A DNA stretch of 64,000 bases from Anaerolineae bacterium (GCA_027494055.1 JAOSJO010000012.1:496001-560000), one strand, 5' to 3'; counted from the first letter of the stretch, positions 8,869 to 20,899 are shown. The notes: generated by a model not told the origin, from the letters alone. Numbers and translations: made by a program.

Positions 8869-11314
8869 ATGGCAAAGAAACGCGCAGCAAGCGCGAAGCA
8901 GCGCAGCACGTCCAAGAACAAGAAGCGGCGCACCACGACCGCGCGGAAGGCCCGGCCCAGGTTGACTCTGCCACAGATCAGGCCGGCGCTCGATCCGCGT
9001 GCCTGGCCGCAGTACATTCGACGCAGCATGCCGCCCTGGCTCCGGGAGGTGACGGCGGTACTGCTGATTGTGGTTGGCCTGGTCTCCCTGCTCGTCATCC
9101 TCGACCTCATGCCCACGTGGGGCACGCCCATCGCAGAGAGCTGGCGCGACAGCATGAGGCAGGCGTTCGGGATGCCCGGCGCGTGGATAGTCGCGCTCGC
9201 GGTGGTGCTGCTGGGCCTGCTGCTCCTCGCGCCCGCCGTCGGGCTGAGCCTTTCCGTGCGCTGGCAGCGCATCCTCATGCTGGAGGTGACGTTCGCCGCC
9301 TTCCTGGCGCTCGCGCACCTCGTCACGCCGGGCGCGCGCACCCCCCGCCTTCTCGCCGAGGAAGGCCTCGGCGGCGGCTACGTCGGCTACGCGCTCTCGG
9401 AGGCCGTCAGCATGGCGCTCGGCCCGGTGAGTTCGTTCCTTGTCTGGTCGGCGGTCTTCGTGGCAGGCCTGGGCCTGACCTTCGGCCTGCGCATGAGGGA
9501 CGTGCGCGCCGGCCTGCGCTGGCTCAACGCGACGGCGCGGCGCGCGGCAGAGCGAATCGACCCGGACAGCCGCCCGCCTGAGGCCGAGCCGGAGAAGCCC
9601 GCGCCCGAACCCAAGCTGGAGGAGCCGCACGTCCGGCTCAGGTCGCCCGGCCCCCCCGGCGAGCGCGAGTCGATTGTGCCGCGCGGCCTGAGCGCGCTCA
9701 CAAGACGAGCGCGCCGGCGGCGGCAGCGGTTCGACCTGGAGAGCCACAGCGACACGCGCAAGGTGCGCAGACGCGGCGACCGGCTGCCGCCGCTCGACCT
9801 GCTTGAGGGCGAGGAGCTCTACCGCCCCAGCGACAAGGAAATCAAAGAGAACGCCAAGATCATCCACGAGACCCTCGCCGATTTCGACATCGAGGTGGAG
9901 GTGATCGGCGTCAAGGTCGGCCCGACGGTCACCCAGTACGCGGTGCAGCCGTTCATCGAGCGCGAGGACGCAACCGGCCACCCGTACCTGGACCGGGTGC
10001 GCGTGAGCAAGATCGCGTCGCTCTCCGGCGACCTGGCGCTCGCGCTCTCCGCCCGGCGGCTGCGCATCCAGGCGCCGGTGCCGGGCACCAACTACGTGGG
10101 CGTGGAAGTCCCGAACCGCAAGCCCAGCGCCGTGCGCCTGCGCCCCATCCTCGAAACCGAGACGTTCTACAACGTCAACGCGCCGCTGGCGCTGCCGCTG
10201 GGCCGCGACGTATCCGGCGCGCCGGTCGTGACCAACCTCGCCGCCATGCCGCACCTGCTCATCGCCGGGACGACCGGCTCCGGCAAGAGCGTCGCCATCT
10301 CCTCGATGATCACGGCGCTGGTGATGAACAACACGCCCGACGACCTGAACCTGATCCTGCTTGACCCAAAGATGGTCGAGCTGGCGCGCTTCAACGGGCT
10401 GCCGCACCTGCTCGGCCCGGTGGAGACCGACCCGGAGCGCGTGATCGGCGTGCTGCGCTGGGCCACGCACGAGATGGACCGGCGCTACCGCGTGCTCGAA
10501 GAGGAACGCGCACGCAACCTGGAAACCTTCAACAAGAAGCTGGGCGCGGACCGCGCCGACGAGCGCCTGCCCTACATCGTGCTCTTCATCGACGAGATCG
10601 GCGACCTGATGCTCTCCATGCCGGAGGAGACCGAAGAGACGCTCTGCCGGCTGGCGCAGATGGCGCGCGCCGTCGGCATCCACGTGGTGATGGCGACGCA
10701 GCGCCCCAGCACCGACATCATCACCGGCGTGATCAAGGCCAACTTCCCGGCGCGCATCTCGTTCGCCGTGGCGTCAAGCATCGACTCGCGCGTCATCCTC
10801 GACTACAACGGTGCGGAAAGCCTGCTCGGCAACGGCGACATGCTCTTCCTCCCGCCTGACGCCGCCGGCCCCCGGCGCGTGCAGGGCTGCATCGTGAGCG
10901 ATCCCGAGGTCGAGCGCGTCGTCGCGGCGTGGGCGGAGCAATACCAGGCGCTCATCGACGCCGGCGAGGCCGAGCCGCCCGGCATGGCCCCCCTGGGAGC
11001 GCGGCCTCACGCGGCGCCAAATCCTGGCCGAGACTGACCCCATGCTCGAAGAGGCCATCGAGGTCGTGGTCGGCGAGGGGCGGGCGTCAGCCTCCCTCAT
11101 CCAGCGGCGGCTGGGCGTGGGCTACCCACGCGCGGCGCGCATCATGGACTACCTCGAAGAACTGGGCATCGTCGGCAGCGCCGAGCGCGGCGGCGCGACG
11201 CGCCGGGTGCTCATCAAGCCCGGCGATGACACCTTCTACCAGTGTCGCCAGGGGGGCAGCCAGTTGATCGACCAGCGCGCCAAGGCGAAACAGGGAAGCC
11301 GCAGGGCTTCATAG
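8869..11314 (+). CDS. ftsK: DNA translocase FtsK/SpoIIIE (frameshifted near the C-terminus)
   Basis: This is an ATP-driven DNA pump that moves chromosome ends through the division septum. Order: a basic N-terminal tail, about four membrane segments (residues 58-220), a Pro/Glu-rich linker, the alpha domain, then the motor with Walker A GTTGSGKS and Walker B YIVLFIDEIGDLM. The C-terminal gamma winged helix, which reads KOPS-like sites, is at 11042-11314 (LIQRRLGVGYPRAARIMDYLEE). It is separated from the motor by a one-base slip in a six-C run at about 10988-10993. Correcting that gives a smooth join through LTRRQILAETDP. The total of about 815 residues is normal for the family. The only promoter seen is at 8795-8823. 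Confidence 0.93.
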
Positions 11315-11614
11315 CCCGGTCCGAAGCGCCAGAGGCCGCCCATTCAAACGCTCCCCATCCGCTTTGCCGGCCCACTCCGCTTGCGGTTACCATCCTGCCC
11401 GTGGCTGCCTGACGTTGGGGCGTCGCGCGCAGCCAGAGCGAAACGGCTTGACAAGACGACCCAGGTAATCGTATAATGAAGGCGAGTGGAACCGGTTCCA
11501 ACCCAGACGCCTGGATTTGTGCACACCTGGGCGCAATTTTGTCACAGATACATAAAGCCTTGACAAGAGAAGCATCTTCACATACGATGGTAACACGAGT
11601 TACTAACGCGAGTT
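11315..11614 (+). promoter_or_regulatory. LacI-locus control region: two promoters, palindromic operator, tandem half-repeats
   Basis: Promoter 1 is TTGACA at 11448-11453 with TATAAT at 11472-11477 (18-base spacer), both full consensus. The perfect palindrome TGGAACCGGTTCCA at 11487-11500 covers its likely start point. Promoter 2 is TTGACA at 11560-11565 with TACGAT at 11583-11588 (17-base spacer). Two copies of TAACnCGnGTTA follow at 11591-11602 and 11604-11615, the second touching the lacI start codon. A LacI-family dimer would be expected to bind the first palindrome, giving autoregulation; the role of the tandem copies is unknown. Confidence 0.7.
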
Positions 11615-12650
11615 ATGAGGACTGTGGTCAAGAAACGCGCAACGATGCGCGAAGTTGCCAAACTGGCCGGCGTCTCGCGTACAACCGTCTCGTTCGTGCT
11701 CAACAACACGCCCAATACCAACATTCCACCGGAAACCCGGCGTCGTGTGTTCGAGGCGGCGCGCCAGCTCAACTACGTTCCCGACGCCAAGGCCCTTACG
11801 CTCGTTACCGGGCGCACGCAGATGCTCGGCCTCGTCATGCGGCAGACGCCGTGGCAGATCTACGCCGACGCTTTTCTGAGCAACGTCCTGTTTGGGCTGA
11901 GCAGCGCGATTGAGTACGCGGGGTATCACGTGTTGGTGCACCCTGTGACCGACGACATAAGTTACACCCAGCTCGCGCGTTCGCAGAAGGTGGACGGCCT
12001 GATCCTCTCTGGCCCGATGGTTGAGGAGCCGGAACTCACGGCGCTCCACGCAGAGGGGGACGCCCATCGTGGTCCAGGGGACCACCATGCCGCGCGCCGT
12101 ACCCAGCGTGGATGTGGACAACGAGGCCGCAGCGCGCGCCGCCGTCACGCACCTGCTGGCGCTGGGCCACAGGCGCATCGGCCACATCACGAACGCACCC
12201 ACCGTCTACGCGGCGGCCCACGACCGGCTGGCCGGCTACTGCCAGGCCCTGGAGACGCACGGCGTCCCCTATGACCCGCGCCTGGTCTACGAGGGCGACT
12301 TCACGGACGACAGCGGCGCTGCCGCCATGCGCACACTCCTGGACCTGGACGAACCGCCGACCGCGGTTTTTGTCGCCAGCGATGTGGTCGCGCTCGGCGC
12401 GTTGCAGGTCATCCGCGAGCGCGGGCGGCAGGTACCAGAGGACATCTCGCTTGTCGGTTTCGACGACATCCCGCTCGTGAGCCATCTGGACCCAGGCCTG
12501 ACGACGATTCACCTGCCGGCGTTCGAACTGGGCCAGCGCGCCGGCGAGATGCTGCTGAGCCTGGTCTGGGGCAACACTCTGGAGCAAACGCGCGTCCTGC
12601 TCGATACCGAGCTGGTCGTCCGCGGCTCGGCGGGTCCGCCGCCGGGCTGA
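11615..12650 (+). CDS. LacI-family transcriptional regulator (frameshifted)
   Basis: This is a sugar-responsive DNA-binding repressor. The N-terminal helix-turn-helix reads MREVAKLAGVSRTTVSFVLN and is followed by the hinge and a periplasmic-binding-protein-like ligand domain that ends with VPEDISLVGFDDIP. A one-base slip in a G-run at about 12053-12059 splits the ligand domain; the halves join smoothly. The ATG at 11615 keeps the usual short lead before the helix-turn-helix. It is the first gene of a locus with a sugar binding protein, two permeases and a trehalose synthase, so trehalose or maltose is the likely effector (inference). It is probably autoregulated through the palindrome at 11487-11500. 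Confidence 0.9.
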
Positions 12651-12792
12651 GTCGCTCCCTGGTCAGAAGATTTGGCGATGATACAGGACAGGAAAGGAGG
12701 CGAGAATCCCCAGGTAAGACGATGCTACCGCAGACACTTTCACACTTTCGTCCGCTTTGCTGAGACGCTTCTTTAGCTGAGGAGAAAAAGAA

Positions 12793-14095
12793 ATGCGCAA
12801 GTTACTCGCTTTGCTCGTGGTGTTCGCCCTGTCCGTCGCGGTCTTGCCCACCGGCGCACAGGAAATGGACTTCGATTGCGGTACCGATCAAGAAGTGGTC
12901 CTCCAGTTCATCTCCGGGACCGTTGGCGGTGAGCATGAGGCTACCGTAGCGGTTGTGGAGAACTACGCAGACGTCTGCCCGAACGTGGTCGTGAACGTGC
13001 TCACGCGCCCGACCAGCACGACTGAAACGCTGGCTCCAGTACCAGCAGTTCTTCGAGGCGCAGAGCGGCGCGGTGGACGTCTATATGCTCGACGTGTTCT
13101 TCCCGGCCATCGTAGCCGAGCACCTGGTTGACCTGACGCCGTTTATCGATCAGGCGTTCCTTGACCAGTACTACCCGGCGCTAATCGAGGCCAACACCGT
13201 CGGTGGTCAGTTGCTGGCGCTCCCCTGGTTCGCGGGCGCGGGCATGCTGTACTACCGCACCGACCTGCTGGAGAAGTACGGCTATGATGCACCGCCGGCG
13301 ACCTGGGCCGAACTCACCGAGATGGCGCAGGCGATCCAGGACGGCGAGCGCGCCGAGGGCAATCCGGACTTCTGGGGCTTCGTGTGGCAGGGCAACGCCT
13401 ACGAGGGTCTGACCTGCGACGCGCTGGAGTGGCAGAAGTCCTTTGGCGGGGGCGTCATCATCAACCCTGACGGTGTGATCGAGGTGAACAACCCGGAAAC
13501 CATCGAGGCGTTTGACCTGGCGGCAAGCTGGGTGGGGACCATCACGCCCGAAGCCGTGTTGAGCTATCAGGAAGAAGACGCGCGCGCGGTGTGGCACGCC
13601 GGTAACGCCGCCTTCATGCGCAACTGGGGCTACGCCTACACCCTGAGCCAGGCTGATGACAGCGCGGTCGCGGGCAACTTCAGCGTCGTGCCGCTGCCGG
13701 GCAGCGAACCTGGCATGGGCGCGGCCACCCTCGGCGGCTGGCAACTGGGCGTCACCAAGTACTCGAGCAACATCGATGCGGCAGTCGCCTTCGTCAAGTG
13801 GATGGTGAGCGACGACCAGTTGAAGCAGTACCACTTCCTGCGCGGCGAGCAGCCTGTCATGCCGGCGCTCTATCAGGACGCCGAACTGGTTGAAGCGCTG
13901 CCATACCTGGCGGACATGGGCAACATCCTCAACTTCGCCACGGCCCGCCCCGCCGTCGCTGGCGCTCAGTACAACGACGTGTCGCAACTGTACTACACCG
14001 CTGTCCACTCGATCCTTGAGGGACAGGCCGACGCGGCCACAGCCATGGCCGACCTGGAACTGACCCTGGCCGACCTGGGCTTCGAACTACCGTAA
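12793..14095 (+). CDS. Sugar ABC transporter substrate-binding protein, family 1 (frameshifted)
   Basis: This is an exported solute-binding protein for a carbohydrate importer. The signal peptide is residues 1-21 (cleavage near PTGAQ). There is no lipobox cysteine at the expected place, so anchoring is unclear. The mature part shows family traits: VVNVLTRPTST, PWFAGAGMLYYRTDLLEKYG, PPATWAELTEMA and GGWQLGV. A frameshift at about 13027-13040 lies between residues 78 and 85. Trehalose/maltose binding proteins (ThuE/LpqY type) are the closest group I can name. The ribosome site is GAGGAG. It lies about 140 bases after the LacI gene. Confidence 0.88.
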
Positions 14096-14113
14096 AACCG
14101 TCCGTTTAACGGA

Positions 14114-14159
14114 TAGGGGCGCAGCGCTTCCTCGACGGGGGCAAGCCGCTGCGCCCCTA
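14114..14159. repeat. 13-bp perfect hairpin between binding-protein and permease genes
   Basis: TAGGGGCGCAGCG at 14114-14126 pairs perfectly with 14147-14159 around a 20-base loop. Outer flanks (CGTCCG and CGGACG) also pair roughly. There is no T-run, so it may act as a message-stabilising stem that raises binding protein over permease. A hairpin of the same general type, beginning GTAGGGACAC, occurs at 42274-42302. Confidence 0.7.
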
Positions 14160-14238
14160 CTGATACCGTAAGCGGACGTTCTCGCTGACCCCAATCGGGG
14201 GACTCGCCCGCCTTTCCTGGCAAACGGAGGCACCGGAT

Positions 14239-16149
14239 ATGACACTCGTTCCTCCTGGCACCACGCGACGACGCCCGACCGAGCAAGAAGCCATCGCGCT
14301 GGAACTGGTGAGCGCCCTGCTGATGTTCATCGGCCTTGTCGCGTTCGGATATCTCTTCTACGCCGTGACGACCAACGACGACATTCGCACGGCCACACAA
14401 GGCCCCACAATACCAGGCATTGGTGTGGAGGTCGTCAAAATCGAGCCGACCTCTGACGCGGAACAGCCCTACTTCGAATTGCGGCCTGTTCCCAATGGGC
14501 CAGCCGCCGCCTCTGGCGTCTTGCGGGGCGACCGACTCACCCTTATTGACGACACCGAGATCACGCCCGACATGAGCATCGAGCAGGTGCGTGCGCTCAT
14601 TGCTGAGGAGGTCACACCGCCTGGGGGCGACGATTTCGTCATCAACATCGGATTCGCGCGCCCTCAGGCCGACGGCAGCCTTCAGCCCGCCACCAGATCC
14701 GTTCCCAAGAACGTCGCGCCGGTGTTCATAATCGCGTTCCTGCAAAACTTCGGCATTGTGATTCCGCTCTTGCTCATCGTCCTCGGCGCGGTGATCTTTC
14801 GCCTCGGCACGCGGTTGCGCCGCTATGACATTGTCGCCGCCCGCTGGTCGCTGGTCGTGCTCCTCTGGTTGATGGTGGGCCTGGTCGTGGTGGCAATCCG
14901 CAACTTTTGGGTGGACGGCAAGGGCGGGTTCATCACCGATCAGCCGTTCAATGTCGGCAACGGACTTGGCAGCGCCCTTCCTCCCCTGCTGGCGATTATC
15001 CCGCTGGCAATCGCGTCCCGCTGGCTATCGGGCGCAGTCAACGACCTCTTCGTCGGGGATGAAACCCTCACCTCCCGAAACACCCGCTTCGCCTGGAGCT
15101 TGCTGGTCCCGACGCTCGCGGTGTTGATCCTGGTCGCGGGCCAGCCGTTGGAGCAGACGTTCATCACCAGCCTGACCGATGACGAATTCAGCGTCAGCCG
15201 ACCTGTGCAGTTCGTGGCGTTTGAAAACTACTCCAACCTGTTGAGCGTTCAACTGGTCCTCGTCAATTGCCAGAGAGACGATGAGGGCGCGTGCGCGCGC
15301 ACACCAAACGGCTCAATCATCTGGGAGCGTTCCAGCATCGAGACTGAAGAAGCGCAGAGACTGCGTGAGCTTTCCAGCGCCGAACGCCGGGGATTTGTCC
15401 GGTTCCAGGAAGTGAGCACGACACCGCTTGCATCAGGGACGGGCCTGCGCATCTTGGGCAGGGACCCCACCTTCCTCAACGCCCTCGGCAATACCATCTA
15501 CTTCACGGTTGTTGCCGTCACCTTGGAATTGCTCCTGGGCTTAATCATCGCGCTGGTCGTCAATTCCAATTTCAGGGGACGGGGCCTGATGCGGGCAGCG
15601 ATGCTTGTACCCTGGTCGATTCCGACAGTGGTCTCTGCCGTGCTGTGGCAAACCATGATGCGGCCCGACCAGACTGGCATCTTCAACCGGCTCCTGATGG
15701 ACCTTGGCCTGATTTCGCAGCCGCAGCAGTGGTTTGCGAACACTGGACCGTGGATGGCTTCGATCATCGCCGTTGACGTGTGGAAAACCGCGCCGTTCAT
15801 GGCGCTGCTGTTGCTGGCAGGACTCCAGGTGATCCCTGGCGAGGTCTACGAAGCGGCCTCTGTCGACGGCGCAGGTAAGCTGCGGCAATTCTTCTCGGTG
15901 ACATTGCCGTTACTGCGTCCCACCATCGCTGTCGCGCTGATCTTCCGCACACTCGACTCGCTGCGGGTGTTCGACGTGTTCCAGGTGCTTCTGGACACGA
16001 GGCGCCCATCCATGGCGACCTACAACTACGACCGGCTGGTCGCCGGGCGGCTTGCCGGCTACGCCTCCGCCGTTGGTGTGCTGATCTTCATCCTCATCCT
16101 TGTCTTCACTGTTATGTACGTCAGGATCGTGAGGATAGAGCAAGAATGA
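14239..16149 (+). CDS. MalF-type sugar ABC permease with N-terminal PDZ-like domain
   Basis: The last 230 residues are a standard inner-membrane permease of the MalF group. They include the ABC-ATPase contact loop EAASVDGAGKLRQFFSVTLP at 539-558. The total is 636 residues, about twice the usual 300. The extra part begins with a membrane segment (22-43). A PDZ-like domain follows at about 60-140, with the characteristic NGPAAASGVLRGDRLTLID stretch. Then come about three membrane segments (160-187, 201-222, 247-268), the first MalF helix near 286-303 and an outer loop with two Cys (344, 352). By topology the PDZ-like domain should be outside the membrane, where it could meet the binding protein or a protease; that is inference. 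There is no frameshift. The stop overlaps the next start (ATGA). Confidence 0.88.
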   Translation: MTLVPPGTTRRRPTEQEAIALELVSALLMFIGLVAFGYLFYAVTTNDDIRTATQGPTIPGIGVEVVKIEPTSDAEQPYFELRPVPNGPAAASGVLRGDRLTLIDDTEITPDMSIEQVRALIAEEVTPPGGDDFVINIGFARPQADGSLQPATRSVPKNVAPVFIIAFLQNFGIVIPLLLIVLGAVIFRLGTRLRRYDIVAARWSLVVLLWLMVGLVVVAIRNFWVDGKGGFITDQPFNVGNGLGSALPPLLAIIPLAIASRWLSGAVNDLFVGDETLTSRNTRFAWSLLVPTLAVLILVAGQPLEQTFITSLTDDEFSVSRPVQFVAFENYSNLLSVQLVLVNCQRDDEGACARTPNGSIIWERSSIETEEAQRLRELSSAERRGFVRFQEVSTTPLASGTGLRILGRDPTFLNALGNTIYFTVVAVTLELLLGLIIALVVNSNFRGRGLMRAAMLVPWSIPTVVSAVLWQTMMRPDQTGIFNRLLMDLGLISQPQQWFANTGPWMASIIAVDVWKTAPFMALLLLAGLQVIPGEVYEAASVDGAGKLRQFFSVTLPLLRPTIAVALIFRTLDSLRVFDVFQVLLDTRRPSMATYNYDRLVAGRLAGYASAVGVLIFILILVFTVMYVRIVRIEQE

Positions 16150-17001
16150 ACGCGCAACCGCCTACAAACTTGCGACACATTCTCTCTCGAGGGCTGTTCT
16201 GGCTACTGGTGCTGCTCATCGCTGCCTACACCATGCTCCCGTTCTTTTACGCCATCAGCATCTCGTTCCGAACCAACGCACAGGTGCTGGTTCAGGCGCG
16301 GTATCTACCCGAAGCACCCACGCTGGTGAACTACCAGAACCTGTTCAGCGACCGCGCCTTCATGAACACCATGCTCAATTCGGCGGTCGTCGCCACCGTG
16401 ACCGTTTTGCTGTCGCTGGTGGTCGGGTCGTTTGCAGCGTACGCGCTGGGGCGCGTGGAATTCCGGGGGCGGATGGGCGTGCTCTACCTGGTGCTGGCGA
16501 TGACAATGTTTCCCCAAATCTCCGTCCTATCCGGCCTGTTCAGAATCGTCAACGATCTGGGCATCTACGGCTCAACTCTGTCGCTGATGTTCACCTACCC
16601 CCATCTTCACGATGCCGTTCACGGTCTGGGTCCTCACCAGCTTCTTCCGAGGCCTGCCGGGAGAGATTGAACAGGCGGCGCTGGTCGATGGCGCGACCCC
16701 GTTCCAGACGTTCTGGCGCATCCTTGTGCCGCTGACCGCGCCGGCGCTGGTGACGACCGGGCTACTGGCGTTCATCGCGGCCTGGAACGAATACCTGTTC
16801 GCGTTGACCTTCACCCTGGTCAGCCCGGATGCGCGGACGGTACCCGTGGCGATCGCGAACTTCGCGGGTGTGGGCTATGAGATCCCGGTAGCCGCACGCA
16901 TTGCGGCAACCGTCATCGTGACAGTCCCGGTGCTTGTGCTTGTGCTCATCTTCCAGCGCCGCATCATCGAAGGCCTGACTGCCGGCGCGGTGAAGGGCTG
17001 A
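16146..17001 (+). CDS. MalG-type sugar ABC permease (frameshifted)
   Basis: This is the partner permease of the upstream MalF-type protein, with about six membrane segments. The N-terminal helix is followed by [15 protein letters not shown] and [24 protein letters not shown]. The ATPase contact loop [21 protein letters not shown] lies in the second half. A slip in a five-C run at about 16598-16602 splits the gene. The start ATG overlaps the malF-like stop, so translation is coupled. No ATPase gene is in the cluster; a shared MsmX/UgpC-type ATPase elsewhere is the usual solution. Confidence 0.9.
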
Positions 17002-17022
17002 TCGCCTCACACGCGGCTCCAG

Positions 17023-17055
17023 ACCCGGCAGGCGCGCTCGTGCCTGCCGGGTTTT
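17023..17055 (+). terminator. Intrinsic terminator after the sugar permease genes
   Basis: An 11-bp stem (ACCCGGCAGGC at 17023-17033 with 17042-17052), an eight-base loop and TTTT. It ends the transporter operon, so treS probably has its own promoter; a lone TATACT lies at 17105-17110. Confidence 0.88.
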
Positions 17056-17190
17056 CTGTAACTTCTGCGTAAGGAGTCACCTGTGGGGACGTATCCCCTT
17101 ATGTTATACTGCCTGCCTGGTTCTTCTTCCTGCGCCTGCTGCACAAACCGACGCGAGTCGCGTCACACCTGAAGAGGAAAGCAAACCTTC

Positions 17191-18829
<1,639 letters not shown>

Positions 18830-18855
18830 GCAGCATCCCGGCCCACGCGGCGGCG

Positions 18856-19816
18856 CTACCCGGCAGCGTGCTCGCGCGCGAACTGGCGCAGCGCCTCCGC
18901 GCTGTTGAGCGCGACGCCCGTCGCCGCGCCGTCGATGCGGCGCAGCAGCTTGGTGAGCACGTCCTTCGGCCCAATCTCGATGAAAGTCTCGACGCCGGCC
19001 CCGCGCATTGCCTGCACCGATTCGGTCCAGCGCACGCGCGAGGTCAACTGCGCCGCGAGTTCGGCGCGGATCGCCCCGGCGTCGGTCAGGGGCGCGGTGC
19101 TGGTGTTCGCCACCACGGGGACGGCCGGCGGGCTGAAGTCGATGGCGTCCAGCACGTCGCGCAGTTGCGCGGCGGCGTCGGCGAGCAGCGGGGAGTGCCC
19201 GGCGACGCTGACCGCGAGCGGGATGATGCGCTTCACGCCACCCTCTTTGAGCAGCGCCACGGCCCGGTCGAGCGCAGCGTGCGTGCCCGCAATCACGAGC
19301 TGGCCGGGGCAGTTGTCGTTCGCAAGGACCGCCGGCGCGCCCGTTTCCTCCGCCGCCTGCGCGCACGCGGCTTCGACGGTTGCCACCTCCGCGCCGAGGA
19401 CCGCCGCCATGCTGCCGGGGTTGGTCTCACCCGCCTCGTGCATCAGGCGGCCACGCTCGGCGACCAGGCGCAGGCCGTCAGCAAAGTGCAACGACCCGGC
19501 GGCCACCAGCGCCGTGATCTCGCCGAGGCTGTGGCCGGCCAGGAACGCCGGGCGCGGCGCGCCGAGCGCGGCGTCGAACGCGCGCAGGAACGCCACACAG
19601 GTCGTGAAGAGCGCGGGCTGCGTGTACTGGGTCAGATCGAGCTGTTCCGCCGGACCGCGCCAGCACAGCTCCGAGACGGCATAACCCTAGCGCCGCATCG
19701 GCTTCCTCGAAGACGGCGGCGGCCTCCGGGTAGGCCTGGGCCAGGTCCGCGCCCATCCCCACCTCCTGCGAATTCTGCCCAGGGAAAACGAGGGCGGTCT
19801 TGTTCCAGTCAATCAT
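18856..19816 (-). CDS. fabD: Malonyl-CoA:ACP transacylase FabD (frameshifted)
   Basis: This enzyme loads malonyl groups onto acyl carrier protein for fatty-acid synthesis. It opens with TALVFPGQNSQEVGMGADL; FLAGHSLGEITALVAAG carries the catalytic Ser, and VAGHSPLLADAA carries the His. The ATG at 19816 gives the normal N-terminus. A frameshift at about 19684-19690 breaks the frame between residue 44 and the GHSLGE region. The length of about 318 residues is typical. It follows rpmF on the same strand, a remnant of the usual rpmF-plsX-fabH-fabD order; plsX and fabH are not here. It is convergent with treS. Confidence 0.92.
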
Positions 19817-19841
19817 GTTTTTCGCTCCGGAAGGGTGAACA

Positions 19842-19884
19842 CAAAAGGGCTGTGCGCGCGACCCTACGGCGCAAGGCACAGCCC
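19842..19884 (-). terminator. Intrinsic terminator of rpmF
   Basis: GGGCTGTGC at 19847-19855 pairs with GCACAGCCC at 19876-19884. On the minus strand the hairpin is followed by TTTTGT. It lies between rpmF and fabD, so fabD depends on readthrough or its own promoter. Confidence 0.8.
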
Positions 19885-19909
19885 CAATCAGTGCAGCAAC
19901 GAGGCGGGG

Positions 19910-20101
19910 TTAGTCCTCTTTCTCTTCGACCTCAATGACCTTGCGCCCGTTGTAGGTGCCGCAAGACGGGCATACCTGGTGCGACACTTTGTACTCGCCG
20001 CAGTTTGGGCAGGGCACCAGATGCTTGAGGCTGAGGACGTCATGCGTGCGCCGCCGGTCGCGGCGCGCCTTGGAAGTACGTCTCTTTGGGAGCGGACCCA
20101 C
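19910..20101 (-). CDS. rpmF: 50S ribosomal protein L32
   Basis: This is a small zinc-ribbon protein of the large ribosomal subunit. It begins GPLPKRRTSKARRDRRR and carries two cysteine pairs, CPNC and CPSC, that bind zinc. I place the start at the GTG at 20101, which has AGGAG about nine bases upstream and gives 63 residues, normal for L32. An earlier in-frame start would add 16 unrelated residues. Confidence 0.95.
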   Translation of the reverse strand: MGPLPKRRTSKARRDRRRTHDVLSLKHLVPCPNCGEYKVSHQVCPSCGTYNGRKVIEVEEKED

Positions 20102-20453
20102 GATAACACTCCTGCGAACTCGTCCAGATAACACACTCTCGCCCGGCATAAGGCCGGGCGAAAGGAATTATAGCAGGTCGAGGCCGGCTGTCAAGCCATG
20201 CGCGCAGCGCGCACGCCGGCATTTCCCTCTTGACAGGTCGTATTTGCGTGATATACTTATAAACGAATTGCGGAATTGTGCAATAATGGAACAAAGGATC
20301 GGAGGGCACACGTAGACCGATCACACGCATGAAGTTATCTGGGGGCTTGCGCCCATCCTTCCCTACGGCGTGGGAGCGGGAGCGAGAACGCGGGACTCTC
20401 CTCCCGCCCCATGACCTTCAATGCACGGTGCGGAGACTTGCGAGGGTATGCAG
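20102..20453 (+). promoter_or_regulatory. Gene-free stretch with a rightward promoter
   Basis: TTGACA at 20230-20235 and TATACT at 20252-20257 (16-base spacer) form a near-consensus promoter pointing toward the small gene at 20454. The leader of nearly 200 bases before that gene shows no clear structure. Confidence 0.55.
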
Positions 20454-20702
20454 ATGTTGAGCGACAAGGACCTGTTGGTACGCAGAGAGCAGCGGAAGGG
20501 CTTCATGGAAGCAGCGGCGCGAGAGCGAGCCGCGCGGGAAGCGTTGCGCGCGCAGCAAAACCGGCCACAGGCGCGCGCCCGCCACACAGCGACGGCCCTG
20601 CCGCGCCGCGCGCTGGCCGCGCTGGGGGGCCTGATGGTCGCGTGCGGCCATCACCTGGTCAACCGCTTCGACGCCCCATCGGCCTCGCCGAGCACGAGTT
20701 GA
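20454..20702 (+). CDS. Small membrane-associated protein of unknown function
   Basis: This predicted protein has 82 residues. It has a charged helical N-terminus (LSDKDLLVRREQRKGFMEA), an Arg/Ala-rich middle and a short hydrophobic stretch, ALAALGGLMVACGHHLVNRF, near the end. I recall small proteins of this general build near ArsR genes in Chloroflexota but cannot name a family. ATG at 20454 is preferred over 20448 because GAGG lies eight bases upstream. A good promoter lies 200 bases before it and a terminator hairpin just after. Composition matches the neighbours. Function unknown. Confidence 0.5.
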   Translation: MLSDKDLLVRREQRKGFMEAAARERAAREALRAQQNRPQARARHTATALPRRALAALGGLMVACGHHLVNRFDAPSASPSTS

Positions 20703-20730
20703 CGGGCGAGGGAGGCGCAATTATGGTCTG

Positions 20731-20765
20731 GGGCAACGAGGTCAGGGGCGCCCTCGTTGCCCTTT
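20731..20765 (+). terminator. Hairpin terminator after the small gene
   Basis: GGGCAACGAGG at 20731-20741 pairs with CCTCGTTGCCC at 20752-20762, followed by a short T-run (TTT). The strong 11-bp stem makes a terminator likely despite the weak tail. Confidence 0.65.
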
Positions 20766-20814
20766 CGCGCTTTGTAGAAAGAGGACTGCGCGAGTCGCTT
20801 TTTTGGGCAAGTAT

Positions 20815-20842
20815 TTGACAGAACTCCTGAAATAGATATATT
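20815..20842 (+). promoter_or_regulatory. Promoter of the ArsR-type regulator gene
   Basis: TTGACA at 20815-20820 and TATATT at 20837-20842 with a 16-base spacer, about 60 bases before the start codon, in a locally A+T-rich stretch. Confidence 0.65.
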
Positions 20843-20899
20843 CATTAATCAAGCAAAAGGCGAATGTTGAAAAAGGTTAACAATAAATAGGGGGGAGCG

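Noticed and set aside
8656-10683. Long minus-strand open frame opposite ftsK
   Set aside because: It is a high-G+C shadow of ftsK, with Arg/His/Gln-rich low-complexity sequence and no recognisable domain.
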